A stretch of DNA of 64,000 nt from Pseudovibrio flavus. GTDB taxonomy: Bacteria; Pseudomonadota; Alphaproteobacteria; Rhizobiales; Stappiaceae. The notes beneath the pieces were generated by a model, which saw only the letters and a program-made list of their open reading frames with translations, did no database searches and had not been told where the DNA came from. This document shows positions 9,237-20,409 of this stretch, piece after piece; position 1 is the stretch's first letter, and each line of letters starts with the position of its first letter. The DNA lies in assembly GCF_009711345.1 (NCBI RefSeq), contig NZ_SMMA01000061.1, positions 186,525 through 250,524 of the forward strand, in the 5' to 3' direction. The translations under genes and the position numbers were made by a program.

Positions 9237-9273
9237 AAAAAAGGCCCCTCAAACTGGAGGGGCCTTTTCTTTT
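9237..9273. terminator. Bidirectional rho-independent terminator
   Basis: A 10-bp stem AAGGCCCCTC / GAGGGGCCTT with a 6-nt loop, flanked by A-rich and T-rich tracts. It serves both the plus-strand secreted-protein gene and the convergent ABC transporter gene. Confidence 0.9.
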
Positions 9274-9278
9274 GAGCT

Positions 9279-11057
9279 CTAGTCAGAACCTTCAGTGAAC
9301 TGCAGTTCGCATAGCCTGCGATAGAAGCCATCCATCTTGTAAAGCTCATTGTGGTTGCCGCTTTCAAGCAGCTTACCGGCATCAAGGACATGGATAACAT
9401 CTGCATTTCGAACAGTTGAAAGCCGATGGGCAATAACGATTGTCGTCCGGTCTTCCATCAAACGCGCCAGTGCAGACTGAACTTTGCTTTCAGACTCTGC
9501 ATCCAGAGCCGATGTCGCCTCATCCAGCAACAAAATCGGTGCGTTAGAAAGCATTGCACGGGCAATGGCAATACGCTGACGTTGACCACCTGAAAGACGG
9601 CCGCCGCCCTCGCCTACCATTGTATCGTAGCCATTATCCAAGCCTTCAATGAAGGCGTGGGCGTTGGCATTCTTTGCAGCTTCGATGATTTCGTCTTCAC
9701 TGGCATCTGGGCGGCCAATGGCAATGTTTTCGCGAACACTGCGATCAAACAGGAACGTATCCTGCGTAACGATAGCAATACTGGAACGAAGGGATTCCAC
9801 AGAGGCTTCGCAAATCGGCTGGCCGTCAATGAAGATAGCGCCGGACTGCGGCTCGTAGAAACGCTCGATCATAGCGAAGACGGTGGACTTACCGGCACCA
9901 GAAGACCCAACCAGTGCAGTTACCTTACCAGCCTGCGCGGTCATGGACAGGCCATCCAAGGCAGGCGTTTCGCCATACTGGAACACAACGTTATCCAGTT
10001 TGACCTCACCCTTGGAAACTTCAAGCTCTTTAAGACCTGCTTCGCCGCCCTTTGCTTCATCCATATCGAGCAGTTCGTACATCAAACGCACACCAACAAG
10101 TGCCGAGTTCAAGTTGACCTGAAGACGAGCAAGGCGCTTGATCGGATCATAAGCAAGAAGCAAAGCCGTAATGAATGCAAAGAATGCTCCTGGGTCCTGC
10201 CCAAGAGAAATAACGCTGTAGCCGCCATAAAGGATGATCATCGCGATTGCGATGCCGCCAAGCGTTTCCATCAAAGGTGATGTGCGAGCTGTCAGCTTTG
10301 CGATCTTGTTGGACTGCTGCTCTACCTCACGAACCGCCGTACTCATGGAACCTGCCATTTCCGGTTCGTAGCGGAAGGACTTGACCACACGAATACCAAT
10401 CGCGGTTTCTTTCACGATCGACAGGATTTTCGTTTGGGAGACGAACTGTGACTTTGCAATCTTGCGCACGCGCTTGACGAGCTTGGAGACCACAAAAACC
10501 GCTGGCGGCATGATGGTCATGGAAATCAGGCTCAAAAGCGGGTTCTGATAAACCATCACAGAAACGAGGCCGATTACCGACATCAAGTCGCGACCAGCGG
10601 CCAGAATGATCATATCCATGACCTGACGGGCAGACGTCGTGTTGTGACCGAAACGGGTCGCCAGATCACCAAAGGAGGTATGGTCGAAATAGCGCACGCC
10701 CAGACGTGTCACCTTCTGGTACATTCGCTCCTGCAAGCCGGCGACAATGGAGTTACCAATGCGGCTCAGAACCACTTGCTGACCGTAGGTCGCCAAGCCA
10801 CGAATAACGAAAATCGTAACAACAGTCGCCGAAATCACGTAGACCATCGTCTGGTTACGGTCGATGAAGATCTCGTTGATCACGTCTTTCATGATAGCGG
10901 CAGAACCCGCACCAGCTGCTGCTGCAACTGCCATGAGCAAGAATGCGATGGCATACTGGGATCGGTAGGATTTGAAGTTTTCCTTCAGCAACCTTCGGAT
11001 CAGCGAAGCTGCGCTTTCGGGATCAGCAAACAACTTCTTTTTTAGCGACTTGAACAA
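9279..11057 (-). CDS. MsbA-like ABC exporter (fused permease-ATPase)
   Basis: A 592-aa half-transporter that would act as an inner-membrane homodimer. The six-helix membrane domain spans about residues 30-325. The ATPase domain follows, with Walker A GSSGAGKST at 384-392, a Q-loop near TQDTF, signature LSGGQ at 488-492, Walker B LLLDEATSALD and switch His in IAHRLSTVRN. The family exports lipid A, other lipids or drugs; the substrate is not fixed by sequence. The start appears to be TTG 11057, supported by GAGG 6 nt upstream and no better ATG. It is separated from aspS by a terminator. Confidence 0.85.
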   Translation of the reverse strand: MFKSLKKKLFADPESAASLIRRLLKENFKSYRSQYAIAFLLMAVAAAAGAGSAAIMKDVINEIFIDRNQTMVYVISATVVTIFVIRGLATYGQQVVLSRIGNSIVAGLQERMYQKVTRLGVRYFDHTSFGDLATRFGHNTTSARQVMDMIILAAGRDLMSVIGLVSVMVYQNPLLSLISMTIMPPAVFVVSKLVKRVRKIAKSQFVSQTKILSIVKETAIGIRVVKSFRYEPEMAGSMSTAVREVEQQSNKIAKLTARTSPLMETLGGIAIAMIILYGGYSVISLGQDPGAFFAFITALLLAYDPIKRLARLQVNLNSALVGVRLMYELLDMDEAKGGEAGLKELEVSKGEVKLDNVVFQYGETPALDGLSMTAQAGKVTALVGSSGAGKSTVFAMIERFYEPQSGAIFIDGQPICEASVESLRSSIAIVTQDTFLFDRSVRENIAIGRPDASEDEIIEAAKNANAHAFIEGLDNGYDTMVGEGGGRLSGGQRQRIAIARAMLSNAPILLLDEATSALDAESESKVQSALARLMEDRTTIVIAHRLSTVRNADVIHVLDAGKLLESGNHNELYKMDGFYRRLCELQFTEGSD

Positions 11058-11098
11058 ATTGAACCTCGGTCATTCGGCACGTTGCGCGACCTATTATC

Positions 11099-11134
11099 AC
11101 AAAAAAAGGCGATCGTAGAGCTTACGACCGCCTT
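11099..11134 (-). terminator. Rho-independent terminator of aspS
   Basis: Minus-strand hairpin AAGGCGGTCGTA / TACGATCGCCTT with one mismatch and a 5-nt loop, followed by eight or nine T residues. It separates aspS from the downstream ABC transporter gene. Confidence 0.88.
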
Positions 11135-11184
11135 CCTAGTATTTTCTTACAGACGCAATCCGTCTCTACCTGAAAAGCTAAGGA

Positions 11185-12969
11185 TTAGCTCTGTGGCAGG
11201 TTGAGGCGAATGTGAAGGTCACGCAGCTGAGCTGGGAACACTTCGCTTGGAGCGCCCATCAGCAGATCCTGTGCCTGCTGGTTCATTGGGAACAGGGTCA
11301 CTTCGCGCAGGTTCTTAGCGCCAACCAGCAACATAACGATACGGTCTACACCAGCAGCCATACCACCGTGTGGAGGTGCGCCGTACTGGAATGCGCGCAT
11401 CATACCGCCGAAACGCTCTTCGAGAGTTTTCTCGTCGTAACCAGCAATAGCGAAGGCCTTTTTCATGACCTCTACCTGATGGTTACGGATAGCACCGGAG
11501 CCGATTTCATAGCCGTTACAAACAACGTCGTACTGGGCTGCGTTCAGTTCCAGAGGATCGGTGTTTTCCAGACCTTCAAGGCCGCCTTCTGGCATGGAGA
11601 ACGGGTTGTGAGAGAAGTCGACCTTCTTGTTCTCTTCGTCCCATTCGTACATTGGGAAGTCAACGATCCAGCAAAGTGCAAAGCGGTCTTCGTCGATGAG
11701 GTTCAGCTCTTCACCCGCGCGGGTACGTGCCTTACCTGCAAAGTCTGCAAACTTCTTCGGATCACCTGCTGCAAAGAATACTGCATCGCCTTCATCCAGA
11801 CCAAGCTGGGTGCGGATTGCTTCAGTACGTTCTGCGCCGATGTTCTTCGCAATAGGACCAGCGCCTTCAAGCACTTCGCCTTCCTTACGGAAGAAGATGT
11901 AGCCAAGGCCAGGCTGACCTTCGCTCTGAGCCCAGGAGTTCATACGGTCACAGAATGCACGCGAACCACCGGTTGGAGCAGGAATTGCCCAAACCTGAAC
12001 CTTTGGATCGTTCTCGATCATGCGTGCGAACACTTTGAAGCCGGAACCGGCGAAGTGTTCAGTCACTTCCTGCATTTCGATCGGGTTACGAAGGTCAGGC
12101 TTGTCAGAGCCGTATTTGCGGATGGATTCTGCGTAAGGAATGCGAGGGAATTCCTGAGTAACAGGCTTACCTTCAGCAAACTCTTCGAAGATACCGCGGA
12201 TCACTGGCTCCATAGTTTCCAGAACGTCTTCCTGAGTCACGAAGCTCATTTCAACGTCCAGCTGGTAGAATTCACCCGGCAGACGGTCTGCGCGAGGGTC
12301 TTCATCGCGGAAGCATGGTGCGATCTGGAAGTAACGGTCAAAACCGGACATCATGAGCAGCTGCTTGAACTGCTGTGGTGCCTGCGGCAGAGCGTAGAAC
12401 TTGCCCGGATGGATACGGGAAGGAACCAGGAAGTCGCGTGCACCTTCAGGAGAAGATGCAGTCAGGATCGGGGTCTGGAACTCGTTGAACGCAGCGTCGT
12501 TCATGCGGCGACGCATAGAACTGATGATCTTGGTACGGGTCATCAGGTTCTTGTGCAGCGTTTCGCGGCGCAGGTCGAGGAAGCGGTACTTCAGACGGGT
12601 GTCTTCTGGGTATTCCAGCTCACCAAACACAGGAAGAGGCAACTCGAGAGAAGAACCAAGCACTTCCATATCGCGAATGAACACTTCAATCGCGCCGGTA
12701 GGAAGGTTTGCGTTGGATGTCTCTTCGGTGCGCTTCTTTACTTCGCCGTCGATGCGGATACACCATTCGGAACGAACTGTTTCAGCAAGCTTGAACGCTG
12801 CAGAATCCGGATCAACCACACACTGCGTAATGCCATAATGATCGCGCAGGTCGATGAACAACAGACCGCCGTGATCGCGTACACGGTGTACCCAACCGGA
12901 CAGGCGAACCGTTTCTCCCACGTGGGTTTCGCGCAACTCTCCACAGGTGTTGCTTCGATATCGATGCAT
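11185..12969 (-). CDS. aspS: Aspartyl-tRNA synthetase
   Basis: A 594-aa class II synthetase charging tRNA-Asp (possibly also tRNA-Asn; discrimination cannot be judged here). The N-terminal OB-fold anticodon domain opens with [14 protein letters not shown]. The bacterial GAD insertion lies mid-protein. Class II motif 2 appears around [20 protein letters not shown] and motif 3 near [13 protein letters not shown] start at ATG 12969 because AGAGGA lies 5 nt upstream and homologues begin with MHRYR; two further in-frame ATGs upstream (12984, 12999) lack comparable sites. It is divergent from rnd and has its own terminator. Confidence 0.96.
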   Translation of the reverse strand: MHRYRSNTCGELRETHVGETVRLSGWVHRVRDHGGLLFIDLRDHYGITQCVVDPDSAAFKLAETVRSEWCIRIDGEVKKRTEETSNANLPTGAIEVFIRDMEVLGSSLELPLPVFGELEYPEDTRLKYRFLDLRRETLHKNLMTRTKIISSMRRRMNDAAFNEFQTPILTASSPEGARDFLVPSRIHPGKFYALPQAPQQFKQLLMMSGFDRYFQIAPCFRDEDPRADRLPGEFYQLDVEMSFVTQEDVLETMEPVIRGIFEEFAEGKPVTQEFPRIPYAESIRKYGSDKPDLRNPIEMQEVTEHFAGSGFKVFARMIENDPKVQVWAIPAPTGGSRAFCDRMNSWAQSEGQPGLGYIFFRKEGEVLEGAGPIAKNIGAERTEAIRTQLGLDEGDAVFFAAGDPKKFADFAGKARTRAGEELNLIDEDRFALCWIVDFPMYEWDEENKKVDFSHNPFSMPEGGLEGLENTDPLELNAAQYDVVCNGYEIGSGAIRNHQVEVMKKAFAIAGYDEKTLEERFGGMMRAFQYGAPPHGGMAAGVDRIVMLLVGAKNLREVTLFPMNQQAQDLLMGAPSEVFPAQLRDLHIRLNLPQS

Positions 12970-13291
12970 AGCGTCCTCTGCCATAGTTCTTATAGTCATA
13001 AAACTCGTAGAAAAAGGTGCCTTAAATAAAAGGCGCTGGCTGGAAAAGCCACGTTGTCACGCTAAAGTCAAGGGAGCTATTCAAATCAGCGTAGTTTCCA
13101 TAGAAAAATCGAGCGAAATTGCATTTTCGACGCACTCTTTCCATAAAAAGCGCAGAAGTGGCCTTCTCCGCCTTTTAAAGCCCACAGATCACGCTATCTC
13201 CTACCCGCGTTATCCATTAGCGAAATACGCGGTGTAACTGTGAAGTTTTTCGGGCGACAATCGGGCCAAGCTCAAGTATAGAACCAATACC
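12970..13291. other. aspS-rnd divergent intergenic region
   Basis: 322 bp holding the divergent promoters of aspS and rnd. I see no convincing ORF, RNA gene or repeat. The rnd side has no good Shine-Dalgarno sequence. Confidence 0.4.
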
Positions 13292-14539
13292 ATGAATATG
13301 ATTGTTTCCAGCGAAGGGCTCAAAGAAGCCTGTGCACTCCTTTCCCGTTCGGACTTTGTCACTATCGACACCGAATTCCTCCGGGAAACGACATTTTGGC
13401 CGCAGCTTTGCCTAATCCAGATGGCTAGCCCGGAGCAGGCATACATTGTCGATGCTCTGGCGGAAGGTCTGGACCTGACCCCGTTTTTCGAATTGATGAA
13501 AAACCCAGCCGTCACAAAGGTATTTCATGCAGCCCGTCAGGACGTCGAGATCGTTTACAAGCTCGGCGGCATTATCCCGACACCTCTGTTTGACAGTCAG
13601 GTCGCGGCAATGGTCTGCGGCTTCGGCGATTCGGTCTCCTATGACCAGCTGGTGCAGAAAGTAACCGGCAACCAGATCGATAAATCCTCCCGCTTCACTG
13701 ATTGGTCGCGCCGTCCGCTGACCCAGAAGCAGCTGGCCTACGCTCTGGCTGATGTTACGCACCTGCGCGATATCTATCTGTTCTTGAAAAAGCAGTTGGA
13801 ACAAAAAGGTAGAACCCACTGGGTTGAGGATGAGATGAAACTTCTCACCTCGGAAGACACCTACCGTTCCGATCCGCTAAATGCGTGGAAACGCCTGAAA
13901 CTGCGCGTAAAGAAACCGCGTGAGCTTGCCATTTTGAAAGAACTGGCAGCATGGCGCGATAAAGAAGCGCAAAGCCGCAACATGCCGCGTAGCCGTATCA
14001 TGAAGGACGATGCCCTTTATGAACTGGCCCAGCAGCAGCCACGCTCAACAGAGGCACTTGGCCACCTGCGCGCCATTCCGCGTGGGTTTGAAAAGTCCAA
14101 ATACGCTCCAGAGCTTCTCAAGGCAGTCGCTGCCGGTCTTGCTATTCCTGAACAGGACTTGCCAGAAATTCCAAAAGGCCGCCCTGCTCCAGATGGCTCT
14201 TCTGCTGCGGTAGACCTTCTCAAAGTTCTGCTGAAGATGAAGAGCGAAGACTTTGGCGTTGCCGCTAAAGTGATTGCGACTGTCGACGATCTTGAAAAAA
14301 TCGCGGCAGACGATGAAGCAGACGTACAGGCTCTTCAGGGCTGGCGCCGCGAATTGTTCGGTGAAGCTGCTCTGCGCCTGAAAGCCGGTGAAGTGGCTCT
14401 TGCATTCAATGGCCGCGCAATCGTTCTTTGCGAACAAGGCGAGCCAGTGGAACGAGTATCCAAATCCGCTAAGCGCAACAAGCGTCCGAAAGCGGAAGGC
14501 AATGGCAAGCGCCCGCAAAACACAGAGCCGACTGAGTAA
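13292..14539 (+). CDS. rnd: Ribonuclease D
   Basis: A 415-aa 3'-5' exoribonuclease that trims tRNA and other stable RNA precursors. DEDD-family catalytic residues are visible: Asp26 and Glu28 in VTIDTEFLRE, Asp84 in HAARQDVEI, and the Exo III segment YALADVTHLRDIY. An HRDC domain follows (about residues 205-290). The C-terminus is Lys/Arg-rich (SKSAKRNKRPKAEGNGK). ATG 13292 and ATG 13298 are both possible starts, neither with a strong ribosome-binding site. It is convergent with ppx across a terminator. Confidence 0.92.
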   Translation: MNMIVSSEGLKEACALLSRSDFVTIDTEFLRETTFWPQLCLIQMASPEQAYIVDALAEGLDLTPFFELMKNPAVTKVFHAARQDVEIVYKLGGIIPTPLFDSQVAAMVCGFGDSVSYDQLVQKVTGNQIDKSSRFTDWSRRPLTQKQLAYALADVTHLRDIYLFLKKQLEQKGRTHWVEDEMKLLTSEDTYRSDPLNAWKRLKLRVKKPRELAILKELAAWRDKEAQSRNMPRSRIMKDDALYELAQQQPRSTEALGHLRAIPRGFEKSKYAPELLKAVAAGLAIPEQDLPEIPKGRPAPDGSSAAVDLLKVLLKMKSEDFGVAAKVIATVDDLEKIAADDEADVQALQGWRRELFGEAALRLKAGEVALAFNGRAIVLCEQGEPVERVSKSAKRNKRPKAEGNGKRPQNTEPTE

Positions 14540-14560
14540 GCTCTTTAAAAATATAGAAAC

Positions 14561-14600
14561 AAAAAAAGGCGCCGCGAATATTCGCAGGCGCCCTTTTTGT
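14561..14600. terminator. Bidirectional terminator between rnd and ppx
   Basis: GGCGCC-GCGAA paired with TTCGC-A-GGCGCC, flanked by AAAAAAA on the left and TTTTT on the right. It lies between the converging stops of rnd and ppx. Confidence 0.82.
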
Positions 14601-14621
14601 ATCTTTAGCTCGTTAGCTCTA

Positions 14622-16145
14622 TCAAAGAACGCGAACGTCCCCATCAAGGTCCATCAGCTTCGCAAGCTGGTTCACCCGCTTACGCAAACGCTCGCCATCA
14701 AAGTCAGAAAGATCTTTTGGCAAGGTAAGTGTCAGTTTGCCATCAACAAGGCTCATAGAGGTCCGCTCAAGAACGCCGGAAATCGACGCGCTGATGAGCG
14801 ATGCCACTCTAAAGATCGCACCAATCACGCAAGCAAGATGGGCAAGACGGTCACTGCACAAAGCCCGAAGGCGCGGAGACAACGCGTCTTGAACAATACC
14901 TTCGTGGCGGAAGAACACCGCCATAGCTAGGTAAGCACGACCTGCATGATCAACCTGAACAAAGCCAGCATTACTAATAATGTTCAAGGACTGCTGACCA
15001 CGATAATCAGGGTGCGCGCGCCAACCAATATCGGCTAGATAGCAAGCAGCTTCGCGCAGACGCGCTTCATATGCGCTCTCATCCAGACCGGAAATCTGCA
15101 TGATCTGGTTACTCCACCGAATAAGCTCATTGCTGTATTCTGGAGAGCGGGCACGCAGTTCGCTAAGCTCTTCGGATGCGACAAGTAGAGCGTCCTTCTT
15201 CTTGCCTTCCTGAGAGAGCAAGTCGTAGAGCAGACCTTCACGTACACCAAGCGCAGAGAAGACCACCTTCTTTGCATGAGACTGTTTCAAAGTCTCGCGC
15301 ATGACAGTTGCGCCAAACGGCAGCAACGAACGACGAGCCTTGGAAATCACCTCAATGCGAGGAAGTGTATTGACGTCATTGTTAATGATGGTGTCGCAGA
15401 AATCGATCGCCACTTCCGCAGGAATTGCATAGTCATGCATAACATGCAGCGGATAGCCTTCCTGAAACAGGTGCAAACGACCCAAGGAACGCCAAGTACC
15501 ACCGATCGCATAGAAATTACGACCCGTCGCGTTGGTAAGCCAGTCAGCTTTGGAAAGCTCGGTCTTGGCAATCTTTGCAGCTTTGCCGAGATCCCGTTCA
15601 GATGAATCTTGAAGACGCAGACCACCAAGCGGGAATGTAATGCCTTGCCCGATACGGCCATGCTGAAGGTCGACAAGCTCCAAAGAGCCACCACCCAAGT
15701 CACCAACCACACCATCAGCTTTCCAGAAACCGGAAATTACACCAAGAGCGGAATAGTAGGCTTCATCGCGGCCGGAAAGGATGAGAACCGGCTGCCCGCA
15801 AATACGTTCAACATCGCGGATAAACGCGGCGCCGTTGCTGGCTTCGCGTGCGGCGGCAGTTGCCAGAATTTTCAGGCTGGTAACGCCGATATGATCGCAG
15901 ATCTTTTTGAAGCGGGTGAGCGCCTTGAGCGCCACCTGCATCCGCTCGTCTTCCAGACGACCAGTCTGTCCGACACCGCGGCCAAGGCCCGCGAGGATTT
16001 TTTCGTTAAACAGTGCGGTTGGGCTACGAGACAGGCGCTCGTAAACCACCAGACGCACGGAGTTGGAACCAATATCTATGATTGCGATCGGGCCAGCACC
16101 GATGAACCGGCCCCTTACTTCGCCATGTTTATATATGTCAGGCAC
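14622..16145 (-). CDS. ppx: Exopolyphosphatase (Ppx/GppA family)
   Basis: About 507 aa. It removes terminal phosphates from polyphosphate and in some relatives hydrolyses pppGpp. The ASKHA-fold phosphate loop [17 protein letters not shown] is near the N-terminus, with a second loop [16 protein letters not shown] around residue 145. The C-terminal half is the helical HD-like domain. It lies directly behind ppk. GTG 16145 is chosen because it overlaps the ppk stop (GTGCCTGA), suggesting translational coupling; a GTG at 16181 is an alternative without a ribosome-binding site. No ATG fits the N-terminus. Confidence 0.9.
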   Translation of the reverse strand: MPDIYKHGEVRGRFIGAGPIAIIDIGSNSVRLVVYERLSRSPTALFNEKILAGLGRGVGQTGRLEDERMQVALKALTRFKKICDHIGVTSLKILATAAAREASNGAAFIRDVERICGQPVLILSGRDEAYYSALGVISGFWKADGVVGDLGGGSLELVDLQHGRIGQGITFPLGGLRLQDSSERDLGKAAKIAKTELSKADWLTNATGRNFYAIGGTWRSLGRLHLFQEGYPLHVMHDYAIPAEVAIDFCDTIINNDVNTLPRIEVISKARRSLLPFGATVMRETLKQSHAKKVVFSALGVREGLLYDLLSQEGKKKDALLVASEELSELRARSPEYSNELIRWSNQIMQISGLDESAYEARLREAACYLADIGWRAHPDYRGQQSLNIISNAGFVQVDHAGRAYLAMAVFFRHEGIVQDALSPRLRALCSDRLAHLACVIGAIFRVASLISASISGVLERTSMSLVDGKLTLTLPKDLSDFDGERLRKRVNQLAKLMDLDGDVRVL

Positions 16146-18351
16146 TTGTATCGCGTTCCGATAGCAATTTTGGACTGTCACTCAACAAAGAGCTACCACG
16201 GCCAGACAAGGAAGGGTTCGTCATAAAGAACTGATGCGCATTGAACGGTTCTTCATCTGGCAAAGGCACGATCCGCTCATGACTACCATCAGAAAGAAGG
16301 TTCCAGCTCTGCTGGTTGTCTTCCAGATTGGCGACCATAATCTGATCCAAAACCTGTTCGTGAACAGTCGGGTTGGTAATTGGCACCATAATCTCGACAC
16401 GGCGGTCGAGGTTACGTGGCATAAGGTCGGCCGAACCAATGTAAACATGAGCATTTCTGCTCGGCAGACCGCAACCATTACCGAAGCAATAAATGCGGCT
16501 GTGTTCAAGGAAGCGACCAACAATAGACTTTGCGCGGATATTGTCAGAAAGCCCCGGAATGCCCGGACGCAGACAGCAAATACCGCGAATAACAAGATCA
16601 ACCTGCACGCCCGCCTGACTTGCGCGGTACAAAGCGTCGATAATTTGCAGGTCGACAAGAGAATTCAGTTTCAACCAGATCTGCGCAGGGCGGCCCGCCT
16701 TGGCATGCGCAATTTCTTCTTCGGTATGCTGAAGAATGCGAGCCCGAAGGGACTTCGGAGAAATCGCAACTTTTTGCAACTCACCCGGCTCAACGTAGCC
16801 GGTCACATAATTAAACACCTTAGCCGCGTCACTTGCCATCGCAGGGTCAGCGGTAAAGTAAGACAGGTCGGTATATACGCGCGCAGTGATTGGGTGATAG
16901 TTGCCCGTACCGATATGGCAGTAGGTACGTAACGTGCTGCCTTCCCGGCGAACAACCATAGACAGCTTGGCGTGAGTTTTCAGCTCAAGGAAGCCAAAGA
17001 CCACCTGCACACCTGCTCGTTCAAGGTCCCGGGCCCAGCGAATGTTTGCAGCCTCGTCAAAACGGGCCTTAAGCTCAACCAGCGCCGTAACGGATTTACC
17101 AGCCTCAGCAGCTTCAATCAGAGCCGTGACGATTGGCGAGTTATTTGAGGTCCGATAAAGGGTCTGCTTGATCGCGACAACGTCAGGGTCTTGCGCAGCC
17201 TGATGAAGGAACTGCACCACCACATCGAAGCTCTCATATGGATGATGGACCAAAATGTCTTTTTGCTGGATCGCCGCAAAACAATCGCCACCATGCTCGC
17301 GAATGCGCTCAGGGAAACGTGCATTGAACTTCGTGAACTTCAGATCCGGACGTTTGACGTCAAGGAGCTGAGAAAGGTCATTCAACGCGAGCAGACCATT
17401 GACGAGGAACACCTCATCGCCATCTTCGATTTCAAGCTCATTGGCTACGAAATTACGCAGGTCCTCTGGTGTTCCGTCTTCGATCTCCAGACGAATGACA
17501 GAACCACGGCGGCGACGGCGCAGAGCGCTTTCAAAAACGCGTACGAGATCTTCTGCTTCCTCTTCAATTTCAAGGTCGCTGTCTCGCAGGATGCGGAACG
17601 CGCCCTTACCGCGCACTTTGTATCCAGGGAACAAACGCGAAATGAAGAGGCTGATGATGGACTCAATTGGAACGAAGCGGATGACGCGGCGGTCTGCACT
17701 TTTATCTTCCGGCAAAATGACAAAGCGGCCGATCTGCGGCGGCACACGCAGCAGCGCAGTCATGCCCGCTCCGCCTTCCACCGACACAAGGTCCAAAATG
17801 AGTGAGAAACCAAGGTTTGGAATAAACGGGAACGGATGGGCAGGATCAATGGCCAGCGGCGTCAGAACAGGGAAGATGTGATTGAGGAAGTACTCCTCCA
17901 GCCACTCAGCCTCTCCCTTGCCTAGCTCTTTCGCAGGAACAATGTAGATGCCTTCGTCGGCAAGCTCTGTGCGCAACTGACGAAAGCGGCTCTGCTGCTC
18001 GCTCTGCAGCTTACCTACAGCATCACCAATCCGTTCAAGTTGTTCAGTTGGGGTATGACCGTCAGCAGAAAGCTTGCTCACCCCTGCCCGCAGTTGCCCA
18101 CGCAAACCGGCAACGCGAACCATGAAGAACTCATCAAGGTTGTTTGCCGAGATAGAGAGAAAACGAAGGCGCTCCAGCAGAGGGTGACTAGGGTTCATGG
18201 ATTCTTCCAGAACCCGCCTATTAAATTGCAGCCAAGACAGTTCCCTGTTCACGAACCGCTTAGGGGAATACATCAGCTCTGCACCGTCCTCAAAAGATGT
18301 CGGAGCGAAATCCGGAACATCGGTATGATTTAGTTCACTCATATCGTTCAT
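16138..18351 (-). CDS. ppk: Polyphosphate kinase 1
   Basis: A 737-aa enzyme that polymerises the ATP gamma-phosphate into polyphosphate. The N-terminal domain carries [15 protein letters not shown] and [15 protein letters not shown]. The two phospholipase-D-like catalytic domains include the autophosphorylated His in [12 protein letters not shown] and the second motif [18 protein letters not shown] 18351 is preferred because AAAGGA lies 6 nt upstream, rather than the ATG at 18372. It forms a run with hdaA (upstream) and ppx (overlapping downstream), an order familiar in rhizobial genomes. Confidence 0.95.
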   Translation of the reverse strand: MNDMSELNHTDVPDFAPTSFEDGAELMYSPKRFVNRELSWLQFNRRVLEESMNPSHPLLERLRFLSISANNLDEFFMVRVAGLRGQLRAGVSKLSADGHTPTEQLERIGDAVGKLQSEQQSRFRQLRTELADEGIYIVPAKELGKGEAEWLEEYFLNHIFPVLTPLAIDPAHPFPFIPNLGFSLILDLVSVEGGAGMTALLRVPPQIGRFVILPEDKSADRRVIRFVPIESIISLFISRLFPGYKVRGKGAFRILRDSDLEIEEEAEDLVRVFESALRRRRRGSVIRLEIEDGTPEDLRNFVANELEIEDGDEVFLVNGLLALNDLSQLLDVKRPDLKFTKFNARFPERIREHGGDCFAAIQQKDILVHHPYESFDVVVQFLHQAAQDPDVVAIKQTLYRTSNNSPIVTALIEAAEAGKSVTALVELKARFDEAANIRWARDLERAGVQVVFGFLELKTHAKLSMVVRREGSTLRTYCHIGTGNYHPITARVYTDLSYFTADPAMASDAAKVFNYVTGYVEPGELQKVAISPKSLRARILQHTEEEIAHAKAGRPAQIWLKLNSLVDLQIIDALYRASQAGVQVDLVIRGICCLRPGIPGLSDNIRAKSIVGRFLEHSRIYCFGNGCGLPSRNAHVYIGSADLMPRNLDRRVEIMVPITNPTVHEQVLDQIMVANLEDNQQSWNLLSDGSHERIVPLPDEEPFNAHQFFMTNPSLSGRGSSLLSDSPKLLSERDTSA

Positions 18352-18450
18352 TTCAGATCCTTTGAGGCACACCCAAGCGGCACTATAGTAGCCTGATGTT
18401 ATAATAGGATTAAATCACTCGCACTTGCACCCTACCGGTAGACGCAGGTC

Positions 18451-19134
18451 TTAGTCCTGCGCCATTTCGTCCAGCACACTGGCAGCCATCGCGCGTGTCA
18501 TTTTTTTACCCTTTGCCAACGCAAGGCGATCAAGGGCATCAACCACCTGCATTGCCGCATAAAGCGAGCGCTCAATGCGAATGACCAGATAGTCAATGAG
18601 TGCTGGATCAACCGCGACCTGGCGATCAGCAAACAGCTTCGTCAAAACCATACGCAGCAGCATATCGTCCGGCTCGGCAATCTCGATCGGCGTTGCCAGA
18701 CGGAAGCGCGAAGCAAGGTCCGGCAGTGTCAGGTTAAAGGTTACCGGCAACGCTCGCGATGTCATAAGCAACGTCTGGCTATGCTGACGAACAGCATTAA
18801 ACAGATGGAACAATGCACGCTCATTGAACCCGTCATGCAGGTCCTCAATAGCAACAGGACCGGACTCTGCCAGTACGGTTGCCATTTCTTCTGTCAGGTC
18901 ACCAGCCTTCACCACCTGTGCGCCGGAAATCTCGTGCCACGCGTTGACCAAATGCGACTTACCTGAACCCGCAGGGCCAGTAAGCACAACATAAGGAGCG
19001 CTCCAGTCAGGCCATGTCGTCAGCAGGTTGAAGGCCGCCATGTTGGCCTCACTCACAAGATAGTCCTCTAATCCAAGAGCCTCCTCGTGAGGCAAGATCA
19101 GGGGCAACTGCTGAGGGTTTGCCGATCCTGTCAT
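18451..19134 (-). CDS. hdaA: DnaA regulatory inactivator HdaA
   Basis: A 227-aa AAA+ protein of the DnaA/Hda family without the DNA-binding domain IV. In alphaproteobacteria HdaA works with the beta clamp to convert DnaA-ATP to DnaA-ADP after initiation. An N-terminal clamp-binding-like segment QQLPLILP is followed by Walker A TGPAGSGKSHL near residue 52, a Walker-B-like VAIEDLHD, and sensor regions MTSRALP and DLASRFRLATP. The start ATG overlaps the stop of the upstream permease gene (ATGA), indicating translational coupling. The ppk start is 99 bp downstream of the hdaA stop. Confidence 0.9.
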   Translation of the reverse strand: MTGSANPQQLPLILPHEEALGLEDYLVSEANMAAFNLLTTWPDWSAPYVVLTGPAGSGKSHLVNAWHEISGAQVVKAGDLTEEMATVLAESGPVAIEDLHDGFNERALFHLFNAVRQHSQTLLMTSRALPVTFNLTLPDLASRFRLATPIEIAEPDDMLLRMVLTKLFADRQVAVDPALIDYLVIRIERSLYAAMQVVDALDRLALAKGKKMTRAMAASVLDEMAQD

Positions 19135-20222
19135 TCCAAATCGTCCATCTTTTTATTATTTGTGCCAAAACCGGCATAAAACGGGCTACCAAGATATTGT
19201 GTGAGCGCAAATCGCGCTAGTACCCCAACCACCGCTGCGGCCGGAATTGCGATCAACATCCCCACAAATCCCATCAAAGAACCAAAAGCGAACAACGCAA
19301 ACATCAGCCAGACGGGGTGTAGCCCTACACTTTTACCTACCAATTTGGGTTGAAGGATGTTGCCCTCAAGAAACTGGCCAGCACCAAACACAGCCAGAAC
19401 GAGCAAAATCCATAGCGGATCATCCCAGAACTGTACCAGAGCAACGCCAATAGAGAGCACAAAGCCCACAAGCGCGCCAACGTACGGAATGAAGCTGATG
19501 AGACCTGCAGTCAAGCCAATAAGCAAACCGAACTTTAGGCCAACCAGAACCAGCGCAACGGCATAGAAGCTGCCCAGCACCAGACATACCATTACCTGCC
19601 CGCGAACAAAGCCCGCTACAGCGTCATCCATCTGACGGGCAAGCCCGCGAATGGTCTGCTGATGCTGGCGAGGAAGCCAGCTGTCGATACGGGCGATCAT
19701 ATCATCCCAGTCGAGTAGCAAGTAGAACGCAACAACCGGCGTAACCACCATCAAGGACACGATGGAAAGCAGCGCCTGCCCGCCGCTCCAGATAGAGGCG
19801 AGAAGCTTGCCAAGCCATGTGGCGGCCTGAGCCATCAAGTTTCCAAGGTTATCGCGCAGCTCCAAGCCGGTCATATCAGCGATATTCGGAAACCGCTTGC
19901 CAATCACGTTGGTGAGCAGCGCTTGCAGGTCAGCAACGATTTGCGGCAAGTCATCAATGAACTGCGCCAACTGGCTTCCGATCAACGGACCCAGAATAAG
20001 CAGCACCACAACGAAGAACAGCAGGAACAGCAAGAGAATCAAAAAGGTCGCGATAAGGCGATTTAACCCCTTGGCCTCCAGATAATCCGCAACAGGATCC
20101 AGTAGGTATGCAAGGCCCATACCTGCAACGAATGGCAGCAGAATATCGCTGAATACCATAAGAAACAGAATGAACGCTGCAAAAGAACCAACCCAGAAAT
20201 AAATGCGGTTGCGTAGTGTCAT
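19131..20222 (-). CDS. AI-2E/PerM family transporter
   Basis: A 363-aa integral membrane protein with seven or eight hydrophobic segments and the family's central soluble part. Typical stretches are FVAGMGLAYLLDPVADYLE, VTPVVAFYLLLDWDDM and the late SFIPYVGALVGFVLS. Relatives export AI-2 or act as Na+/H+ antiporters; the role here is unknown. ATG 20222 (MTLRNRIYFW) fits the family N-terminus and has GGGAG 11 nt upstream. A longer frame reaching 20543 would overlap purM on the opposite strand and looks non-coding. The stop overlaps the hdaA start. Confidence 0.88.
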   Translation of the reverse strand: MTLRNRIYFWVGSFAAFILFLMVFSDILLPFVAGMGLAYLLDPVADYLEAKGLNRLIATFLILLLFLLFFVVVLLILGPLIGSQLAQFIDDLPQIVADLQALLTNVIGKRFPNIADMTGLELRDNLGNLMAQAATWLGKLLASIWSGGQALLSIVSLMVVTPVVAFYLLLDWDDMIARIDSWLPRQHQQTIRGLARQMDDAVAGFVRGQVMVCLVLGSFYAVALVLVGLKFGLLIGLTAGLISFIPYVGALVGFVLSIGVALVQFWDDPLWILLVLAVFGAGQFLEGNILQPKLVGKSVGLHPVWLMFALFAFGSLMGFVGMLIAIPAAAVVGVLARFALTQYLGSPFYAGFGTNNKKMDDLE

Positions 20223-20409
20223 CTGGCATAACTCCCTGAACAACCTACTAAAACACGTAGCTGCCGTAATAGCGGATCTTACACATAATAGCACCACTGT
20301 TTCACAATAAATGACAGTATGGGAAAGTGGCGGAGTGTTCGTGCTACCATATGCCAGCGTATAACTAGGAAAAAGCATAAAAACAGAGCTGGTATATTCG
20401 CCACAAGCC

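Noticed and set aside
11212-13029. A 605-codon open frame on the plus strand opposite aspS
   Set aside because: It is codon-aligned with aspS, so stops can arise only from TTA, CTA or TCA codons in aspS, which this gene avoids. The translation is rich in His, Phe and Cys with no family resemblance. The conserved synthetase on the other strand explains the openness.
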